A stretch of DNA of 64,000 bases from Viridibacillus arenosi (GTDB taxonomy: Bacteria > Bacillota > Bacilli > Bacillales_A > Planococcaceae), in NCBI RefSeq assembly GCF_001955655.1, contig NZ_MSPW01000007.1, positions 1 through 64,000 of the forward strand. The letters run 5' to 3'. The notes below the pieces were generated by a model. The model searched no databases. It had not been told where the DNA came from and was given only the letters and a program-made list of their open reading frames with translations. Both the position numbers and the translations under genes were made by a program. Shown piece after piece: positions 57,184 through 64,000 of this stretch (position 1 is its first letter; every line of letters starts with the position of its first letter).

Positions 57184-58686
57184 ATGAGCAACAGTCAGAA
57201 TAAAACAGACGTTATCTTAATTGGTGCCGGAGTCATGAGTGCGACTTTGGGATCGTTACTGAAAGAATTAGCACCAGAATGGGAAATCAAAGTATTTGAG
57301 AAGCTCGCAGACGCGGGAGAGGAAAGCTCTAACGAATGGAATAATGCGGGAACAGGGCACGCTGCACTGTGCGAACTTAACTACACTTCCGAAAAATCGG
57401 ATGGCTCTATTGATATTAGCAAAGCTATAAACGTTAATGAACAATTCCAACTTTCAAGACAATTTTGGTCTTATCTTGTAAAAAACAATCTAATTAGTAA
57501 TCCACAAGACTTTATCATGCCATTACCTCATATGAGTATGGTACAAGGCGAAAAAAATGTAGAATTTTTAAAGAAACGTCATGAAACAATGACAAAAAAT
57601 CCATTGTTCCAAGGTATGGAATTTTCTGATGATCCGGAAACATTGAAAAAATGGATTCCACTTATTATGCAAGACCGTCCAGTGAATGAAGCAATTGCGG
57701 CAACAAAAATGGACATTGGAACTGATGTCAACTTTGGTGCTTTAACGCGTATGATATTCGATAACTTAAAGACTCAAAATGTCGATATCAATTATAAACA
57801 TAGTGTTGAAAGCATTAAGCGTACTAAAGATGGCTCATGGGAATTAAAAGTGCACGATATCGATGGCTGTAAAATGGAATACCATAAGGCGAAATTCGTA
57901 TTCCTCGGAGCTGGCGGAGGAAGCCTGGAGTTACTGCAAAAAACAGGTATCCCTGAAGGTAAGCACATTGGTGGATTCCCAATCAGCGGTTTATTCTTGG
58001 TATGTAAAAACCAAGAAGTTGCTGAGCAACATCATGCAAAAGTATACGGAAAAGCTAAAGTTGGTGCTCCACCAATGTCTGTTCCGCATCTTGACACACG
58101 ATATATTGATAACAAAAAATCATTGCTATTTGGACCGTTTGCCGGCTTCTCACCTAAGTTCTTAAAAACAGGTTCAAATATGGACTTAATAGCTTCTGTA
58201 AAACCGCATAATATTACAACATTATTGGCTGCAGGAGTTAAAGAGATGGGATTGACAAAATATCTGATCCAACAACTAATGTTATCGAAAGAACAGCGTA
58301 TGGAAGAGTTACGTGAGTTTATACCGAACGCTAAGAGCGAGGATTGGGATATTGTAGTCGCTGGTCAACGTGTACAAGTTATTAAAGATACTGAAGCAGG
58401 TGGTAAAGGAACACTTCAATTTGGTACAGAAGTTGTAAGTGCAGCTGATGGTTCAATTGCTGCTTTACTAGGAGCTTCTCCGGGTGCTTCTACTGCTGTT
58501 CACGTCATGCTTGAGGTATTAAATAAATGCTTCCCGCAACATATTAAAGAGTGGGAACCAAAAATAAAAGAAATGATTCCTTCTTATGGCGTATCATTAG
58601 CGAATAACCCAGAGCTTTTCCAAGAAATTCATAATTCAACAGCGCAGGCACTTGGTCTAAGCGAGGACTTGCAGGATAATAATTAA
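57184..58686 (+). CDS. mqo: Malate:quinone oxidoreductase
   Basis: 500 aa FAD-dependent, membrane-associated enzyme that oxidises malate to oxaloacetate and passes electrons to quinone. The N-terminal FAD motif is [13 protein letters not shown], and the family blocks [62 protein letters not shown] and [11 protein letters not shown] are present. Length fits. GGAGATAAGGAAGG precedes the ATG. Own terminator, so a single-gene unit. Confidence 0.96.
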   Translation: MSNSQNKTDVILIGAGVMSATLGSLLKELAPEWEIKVFEKLADAGEESSNEWNNAGTGHAALCELNYTSEKSDGSIDISKAINVNEQFQLSRQFWSYLVKNNLISNPQDFIMPLPHMSMVQGEKNVEFLKKRHETMTKNPLFQGMEFSDDPETLKKWIPLIMQDRPVNEAIAATKMDIGTDVNFGALTRMIFDNLKTQNVDINYKHSVESIKRTKDGSWELKVHDIDGCKMEYHKAKFVFLGAGGGSLELLQKTGIPEGKHIGGFPISGLFLVCKNQEVAEQHHAKVYGKAKVGAPPMSVPHLDTRYIDNKKSLLFGPFAGFSPKFLKTGSNMDLIASVKPHNITTLLAAGVKEMGLTKYLIQQLMLSKEQRMEELREFIPNAKSEDWDIVVAGQRVQVIKDTEAGGKGTLQFGTEVVSAADGSIAALLGASPGASTAVHVMLEVLNKCFPQHIKEWEPKIKEMIPSYGVSLANNPELFQEIHNSTAQALGLSEDLQDNN

Positions 58687-58731
58687 TTTTTGGATGTAGA
58701 AATAAAGATACTGAATGAAAGTAAAACATAA

Positions 58732-58775
58732 AACCTTTGATCAATCTTTGGATTAATCAAAGGTTCTTTTTTTTT
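58732..58775 (+). terminator. Terminator after mqo
   Basis: AACCTTTGAT (58732-58741) pairs with ATCAAAGGTT (58756-58765), followed by a T-run. Confidence 0.93.
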
Positions 58776-58964
58776 AAAACTCGCCGTTAGATAGGTTACT
58801 CTTGATGGGGTCATCAGTAATTGAGTTCATTTCAATTTGCAATTTGAAGTTTAATGAAAAATAAAAGAAGGAGAATTGTTGATATATAGCATTCTCCCCC
58901 TTTTTATGAAATTGAAAATAATGTTTTTAAGAATCCATTTATATTGTTCTGTAACTTTTTATAA

Positions 58965-59498
58965 TTATTTAAAAAATGGAAGTTTTTTCAGTACAGCACA
59001 AACTGGAATGGCAGCACATATCCCTACCACATTTTGAACAATGTTTCCAGGAATAGAGGCAGCTGGTACAATCCAACTACTAAATATAACTCCTTCGCAA
59101 ATGTAATAACCAGCTAGCATAAAAGGAACTGAAATGATAGTAGCTAATAGATTGAAACCCATACTACGTCCATTACGGCCATTCGACCATGCAATTTTCC
59201 CAACTATATAACCTTGTAATCCGCGAGTTAAAATGGTGAATGGTGCCCACAATGTCCAACCAGAGACTAAGTCAAATAAACCCATCCCAATGGCACCCGC
59301 TATGGCGCCCTTTTTAGGTCCAAATAAGATGGATACAATAAAGAGCATAGCTGTTCCAAGATGCACTAAACCTCCATTTGCCGTGATAGGTAGTTTGATA
59401 TTTAATAAGAGCGTTGCAACGAAAACAAGTGCAATTAACATGGATGTTAAAATTAAATTAAAAGTACGTGCGTTTGAATAACTTGTTGTTTTTTGCAT
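58965..59498 (-). CDS. ECF transporter S component, substrate unknown
   Basis: 177 aa membrane protein with about five or six segments. Blocks GGLVHLGTAMLFIVSILFGPKKGAIAGAIGMGLFDLVSGWTLWAPFTILTRGLQGYIVGKIAW match vitamin-type S components of energy-coupling factor transporters. The ATP-driven EcfAA'T module is not in the window; such proteins usually share a common module. The second ATG (59498) is better spaced from GAAAGG than the first (59504). The substrate cannot be read from sequence; no riboswitch was recognised upstream. Confidence 0.8.
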   Translation of the reverse strand: MQKTTSYSNARTFNLILTSMLIALVFVATLLLNIKLPITANGGLVHLGTAMLFIVSILFGPKKGAIAGAIGMGLFDLVSGWTLWAPFTILTRGLQGYIVGKIAWSNGRNGRSMGFNLLATIISVPFMLAGYYICEGVIFSSWIVPAASIPGNIVQNVVGICAAIPVCAVLKKLPFFK

Positions 59499-59504
59499 AT
59501 TCAT

Positions 59505-60374
59505 AATCCTTTCTTATCTTTACTTTATAGGCATCAGGGAATAGTAGTGCATGGTTGCCCTTAATATATGATGACTGAATATTTAGAAAAATAAAATTAA
59601 AAAATTACCAAGATACCTTTATTGAGTACTAGTGCATAATCAGAGATCGTAGTCATAACTTGTACAAATTACTTTCAATGATAGCATCCTTCCCTTTAAA
59701 TCAATTTCTTCAATTATTGATAACCATAGCAAAGGATTGGTGTTTTTAAAAGTGCCAATTTTGCGTAAAACTTAGGTGCCAGTTTATATAAAAATCGTAA
59801 AAAATTTATGTTGAATCATAAAACAAAGAATTCAAGATTCGAAATAGGATAAATGATGTAATAAAAAACTTGAAAAATGATATTTAGAGACGTATGGTTT
59901 TAAAGGCGGTCTTTTCAAAATTCTTCAAATAAAAATTGCAATTAAATAAATCACGATGAACCTTACTATAAATAAAGGATAAAAATAAAATCAACTAAAC
60001 TAAATAGGAGAATGGCATAATGATTATCGATGTTATTTTTCTATTTCAATATTGGAAGAACATCGTCATTATAAGAATTGCAATGACCATACATTACAAT
60101 GCTAAATTTTGATTGTTTATGATAAATTATCTTAGTCTATTCAATAAAAAATTGATTTTGCGAATTTTTCGCAGTAGTATATACAGGCAATGTCTTTAAG
60201 AAAGTTTGATTAAACAAACGAGTAATTTTGATATTTACTATTATATAGTGCTATTGTTGGAAAGGAAGTTCTTGATTCCATTTCATAAGCAAATGAATAT
60301 TTTAAAAGAAATCCGTAGGATCTATTTCATTATTTATTTTTTCAATAAAAAACGATGAGGAAGTACCAGTTTGT
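59505..60374. other. 870-base region with little coding content
   Basis: Very AT-rich. It must hold the promoter of the minus-strand ECF gene and of the plus-strand kinase. Apart from one 30-codon frame at 60020-60112 nothing credible is encoded. TTTCATAAGCAAATGA at 60281-60296 resembles the right half of the att sites but is too degenerate to call. Confidence 0.4.
60020..60112 (+). CDS. Possible 30-residue hydrophobic peptide
   Basis: ATG with TAGGAG nine bases upstream opens MIIDVIFLFQYWKNIVIIRI... to a TGA. The hydrophobic, slightly basic peptide could insert in the membrane. It may equally be a chance frame. Confidence 0.2.
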   Translation: MIIDVIFLFQYWKNIVIIRIAMTIHYNAKF

Positions 60375-61682
60375 ATGAAAAATCGTAAAATAAAATTAAT
60401 TTTATTGTTATCTACTGTCTTATTATTAGTATTTACAAGTTTAAATATCTTTACATCTTATGTGAAGATGAAAAAGACGGTTGAAGAGTCAATCGCAAAC
60501 CAAAGCCTTGAGGCTGCAAAATCCATTGCGGCAGCGATAGATATAGAAGCATATCAACAATTTTTGAATGATCCTGTGAGAAACGAATATTATTGGGATC
60601 TAAGAAGCTACCTAAATGATGCAAGGGAAAAACTGGGTGCTTTATATGTATATACATTAGAAATTGATAATCCTAAGGTATCAAAAGCGATGATAGTGGG
60701 GCTACCTAAGGAAATAGAAAAGGGCTTTAATATTGGTGAGTTTTGTACAGTACCTGAAGAGCAGGTCAAAAAAGCGTATGAGGGAAATACATATGTAACA
60801 GGTGTAATTAAAGATCCCGATTATGGAGCTTATCTGTCTGTTGGTGTACCAATACAGGATGAAATGGGAAAGGTAATTGGATACCTAGGTATCGATATTA
60901 GTACTGATAAACTTAATGATATAAAAGTAAAGGTACTGGCAAATAATATCAATCTTTTCGTCTATAATGGTGTATTTATCTTGGTAGTAATTGGTTCATT
61001 TTTCATATTACAAAGATGGTATCAAAAAGAAGTGGCTAAAGAAGTAGGGTATACAGAAGATACTTATCAAGCGGAAATTAGAGCATTAATTACTTCTATA
61101 TCTTCTTTAAGGCATGATTTCACCAATCATATTCAAGTTTTACACGGGTTGCTACAGTTAGGAGAATCTGATCAAGCACAACAATACTTATCATCTCTGT
61201 CTAAAGAAGTTCAGGCGATTGAATCGTTAAAATTAAATATTGACCACCCCGGGCTTTCTATATTATTGCAAACAAAGAAACTTGCAGCACAAAATTATAA
61301 TATTGATATGAATTTTACAGTTTCTCACGATTCATTTGATAAAATAAAAACAACAGATTTAATTAAAATATTATCGAATTTAATTGATAACGCTATTGAT
61401 GCAACAATAGAATTACCTGAGAGTAAACGTAAAATAATGATTAGCTGTAAAGCAGATGATGTGCAATATGTATTTGAGATAACGAATACAGGACCGGAGA
61501 TTATGGAGAATGAACATATCTTTAAACAAGGGTATTCAACAAAAAAAGCAGAACGAGGAAAAATTAGAGGGCAAGGTTTATTTATTGTGAAGGAAATAGT
61601 GAATAAATATAATGGGGAAATCTCAATTGATTCAACAAATGAATTAAAGACTACAGCCATTGTGGAAATCCCTCTAAAATAA
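60375..61682 (+). CDS. Sensor histidine kinase, SpoOB/DcuS-like, orphan
   Basis: 435 aa. Two membrane segments (about 7-27 and 195-215) enclose an extracellular sensor domain with a dCache-like sequence (GALYVYTLEID...GYLGIDIS). The phosphoacceptor region SLRHDFTNHIQVLHGLLQLG (~245) is of the SpoOB-alpha/CitA-DcuS type, followed by a GHKL domain (LIDNAIDATIELP, GQGLFIVKEIV). No response regulator lies beside it. It may sense an organic acid, given mqo and lctP nearby, but that is only context. Confidence 0.85.
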   Translation: MKNRKIKLILLLSTVLLLVFTSLNIFTSYVKMKKTVEESIANQSLEAAKSIAAAIDIEAYQQFLNDPVRNEYYWDLRSYLNDAREKLGALYVYTLEIDNPKVSKAMIVGLPKEIEKGFNIGEFCTVPEEQVKKAYEGNTYVTGVIKDPDYGAYLSVGVPIQDEMGKVIGYLGIDISTDKLNDIKVKVLANNINLFVYNGVFILVVIGSFFILQRWYQKEVAKEVGYTEDTYQAEIRALITSISSLRHDFTNHIQVLHGLLQLGESDQAQQYLSSLSKEVQAIESLKLNIDHPGLSILLQTKKLAAQNYNIDMNFTVSHDSFDKIKTTDLIKILSNLIDNAIDATIELPESKRKIMISCKADDVQYVFEITNTGPEIMENEHIFKQGYSTKKAERGKIRGQGLFIVKEIVNKYNGEISIDSTNELKTTAIVEIPLK

Positions 61683-61698
61683 ATCTGACTGTAAATGT

Positions 61699-61733
61699 AA
61701 ACTTCCTACTAGTAGTTGTAGGAAGTTTTTTTA
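61699..61733 (+). terminator. Terminator after the orphan kinase gene
   Basis: AACTTCCTAC (61700-61709) pairs with GTAGGAAGTT (61718-61727), followed by a T-run. Confidence 0.92.
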
Positions 61734-61764
61734 AATCTCACTGAGTTCATTTGACCACATCAGT

Positions 61765-61804
61765 GGAAAAGAAAAGAGCTTTCACCTGTAACGATGAAAG
61801 CCCC
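61765..61804 (-). terminator. Terminator of the ldh-lctP operon
   Basis: On the minus strand GCTTTCA (61795-61801) pairs with TGAAAGC (61778-61784), followed by a T-rich tract, ten bases after the lctP stop. Confidence 0.8.
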
Positions 61805-61813
61805 TGACTAATT

Positions 61814-63388
61814 TTAATAAAAAATGGATAAAATAAATGTCCAAATACAAACAAATGCGAGTAATGCAACGCTGTATTTTAACGTCATTTTAGTTAATTC
61901 GGATTCCTTACCAGTTTGACCAACAGCAGCAGTTGCGATGGCAATTGATTGAGGGGAAATTAATTTTGCCATTACCCCACCAGCTGTATTAGCGGATACT
62001 AATAGAGCAGAATCTACTCCGATGATGATACCTGCTGTAGCTTGAATTGGTGCAAATAAGGTATTGTTATTAACAACTGATCCGGTCATAAATACGCCAA
62101 TCCACCCTAGTATTGGTGATAAAAATGGGAAGGCATTACCTGTAGTTGCTACTGCTTCACCTAATGCACTTGTTAATCCTGCGTAAGTCATTAACTTAGC
62201 AATCCCAAGAATGGCACAAATCATCACAATAGGAATCCAAAATTCCGAAATTGTTCTTCTTAAAAGCTTAACACCATGCCCAAAACCAATGCCTTTTGTC
62301 GTAAAAATAGTTGTTAAGGCTGCTAGCAATATTGCTGTACCTGTTGCACTTATTACTTCAATACTTGAACTTAATGTAGATCCAGGTATGCCAAATGTTA
62401 CTTTTGTAAAGTCTAGAGCTCCGCCTTCCGCAAACAAAGCTTTAAAAGGTGGAATACTCCATATTAAGATAAATAAACTCAATAAATAAAACGGAGACCA
62501 AGCTTTAATCACATCACTAGTTGTATGTTTTTCAATTTTAAGTTCTTTGTTGTTGAGTAAGAATATATTTTTTGGTCTCCATTTTTTTGAGAATAAAGCC
62601 AAAATCCCCATAGCAAGTAATGGAGGGATAATATCAGCTAGTTCAGGACCTATAGAAATGGTGATAATAGCTTGTGTCACCGTATAGGTGGTAGATACAA
62701 CGAGAATAGCTGGTAATGTTTCTTTAATCCCTTTGAATCCATCAATTAAGAAAATAAGTAAGAATGGAATTGTAAAATTAATGATTGGTAAGGTTAGTGC
62801 CGTCATTGTTGAAACGTCCATAGCAGTTACATTGCCTTCTAAATTTAATGTACCTGTAATTGCGACAGGTATACCAATTGCGCCAAACGCTCCAGAGGCA
62901 CCATTTGCTATAAGACAGAGCATAGCTGCTTGCAAAGGTTTGAATCCTAACGAAACCAAAAGTACCGCGCAAATTGCAATTGGAACACCAAAACCAGCTG
63001 CTCCTTCAAGGAATGCATTAAAACAAAAGCCTATTAGCAGTAGCTGCAGTCGTTGATCTTGTGAAATACCGGCGATACTTGCGCGTAATACATCAAATTT
63101 CCCTGAGTCAACTGAGATTTTATATAACCAAACTGCCATGACAATAATATAACCAATTGGCCATATTCCTTGAATGGCACCTTGAATGACGCTTCCAACC
63201 GATTCGCCAAAAGGTAATTTAAATACCATAATTGCGATAAAAAAGGTAATGACTAAATTTAATAAGGCAGCATAAATACCTTTCATTTTAAATATAGTCA
63301 AACACAAAATAAAAACAATAATTGGAATTGCCGCAACCATTGAGGAAATGAGTAGTTGATTAAAAGGATTATAAGTTTCTACTAACAT
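61814..63388 (-). CDS. lctP: L-lactate permease
   Basis: 524 aa proton-coupled lactate symporter with about 12-14 membrane segments. Family blocks FCFNAFLEGAAGFGVPIAICAVLLVSLGF and WIGVFMTGSVVNNNTLFAPIQATAG and the C-terminal ANTAGGVMAKLISPQSIAIATAAVG are intact. AAAGGAG lies nine bases before the ATG. It follows the lactate dehydrogenase gene by 43 bases, so the two are probably co-transcribed. Confidence 0.95.
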   Translation of the reverse strand: MLVETYNPFNQLLISSMVAAIPIIVFILCLTIFKMKGIYAALLNLVITFFIAIMVFKLPFGESVGSVIQGAIQGIWPIGYIIVMAVWLYKISVDSGKFDVLRASIAGISQDQRLQLLLIGFCFNAFLEGAAGFGVPIAICAVLLVSLGFKPLQAAMLCLIANGASGAFGAIGIPVAITGTLNLEGNVTAMDVSTMTALTLPIINFTIPFLLIFLIDGFKGIKETLPAILVVSTTYTVTQAIITISIGPELADIIPPLLAMGILALFSKKWRPKNIFLLNNKELKIEKHTTSDVIKAWSPFYLLSLFILIWSIPPFKALFAEGGALDFTKVTFGIPGSTLSSSIEVISATGTAILLAALTTIFTTKGIGFGHGVKLLRRTISEFWIPIVMICAILGIAKLMTYAGLTSALGEAVATTGNAFPFLSPILGWIGVFMTGSVVNNNTLFAPIQATAGIIIGVDSALLVSANTAGGVMAKLISPQSIAIATAAVGQTGKESELTKMTLKYSVALLAFVCIWTFILSIFY

Positions 63389-63431
63389 GGTCCATGGCTC
63401 CTTTGCTAGAAATTCCTACTCCATTTAGGAA

Positions 63432-64000
<569 letters not shown>

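Noticed and set aside
59505-59640. Possible riboswitch upstream of the ECF S component
   Set aside because: I compared it with the preQ1, THF, TPP and cobalamin cores I know and found no matching conserved segments.
60281-60296. TTTCATAAGCAAATGA, resembling the right half of the att sites
   Set aside because: Only the AT-rich right half matches and the GAACCGTA half is absent; within chance for this composition.

Overview
The window is about 64 kb around the replication origin of a low-GC, endospore-forming Gram-positive bacterium. Gene order (recF-yaaA-dnaN-dnaA / rpmH-rnpA-spoIIIJ-jag-mnmE-mnmG-rsmG-noc-soj-spo0J ... walRKHIJ-htrA-rlmH), the sporulation-linked genes (SpoIIIJ, Jag, Spo0J, YyaC) and protein similarity recognised by eye point to Bacillales, most likely a Lysinibacillus-like member of the Planococcaceae/Bacillaceae. 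The genus is an inference.

Layout. The left arm (about 1-16.6 kb) is transcribed leftwards: the promoters and leader of an rRNA operon whose 16S gene lies off the left edge, an HD-GYP protein with a damaged HD pair, a five-gene oligopeptide ABC transporter operon (oppD-F-B-C-A), gyrA, gyrB, recF, yaaA, dnaN and dnaA. oriC is bipartite around dnaA: many DnaA boxes lie between dnaA and rpmH, and a basal unwinding system (two DnaA boxes, GC cluster, DnaA-trios, AT-rich stretch) lies between dnaA and dnaN. The right arm (17.2-50 kb) is mostly transcribed rightwards: ribosomal and RNase P proteins, membrane insertion, tRNA modification, chromosome segregation (noc, soj, spo0J with parS sites), MscS channel, ychF, rpsF-ssb-rpsR, yybS-gdpP-rplI-dnaB, purA, an M23 peptidase, the WalRK operon, htrA, a CxxH/CxxC protein and rlmH. 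Most genes are read in the direction of fork movement.

Accessory region. The last 20 bases of rlmH occur again exactly at 50848 and 54845 and with two changes at 55776, always in the same orientation. This is the pattern left by elements that integrate into the rlmH 3' end, the site used by staphylococcal cassette chromosome (SCC) elements. The repeats divide 50-55.8 kb into three cassettes: decayed DNA with a GC-rich repeat and a broken ECF sigma gene; a GAF/PAS histidine kinase, a LURP-one protein and a Dph6-like ATP pyrophosphatase; and a lone HEAT-like protein. No recombinase gene is present in the window. This is the most interesting signal here.

Beyond it (56-64 kb) are small unknown genes, mqo, an ECF transporter S component, an orphan SpoOB-type sensor kinase, and lctP with the 3' part of an L-lactate dehydrogenase gene, which together suggest malate/lactate metabolism. 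DnaA boxes also cluster outside oriC at two places: a head-to-head pair before mnmE, and a dense cluster from the htrA 3' end to rlmH.
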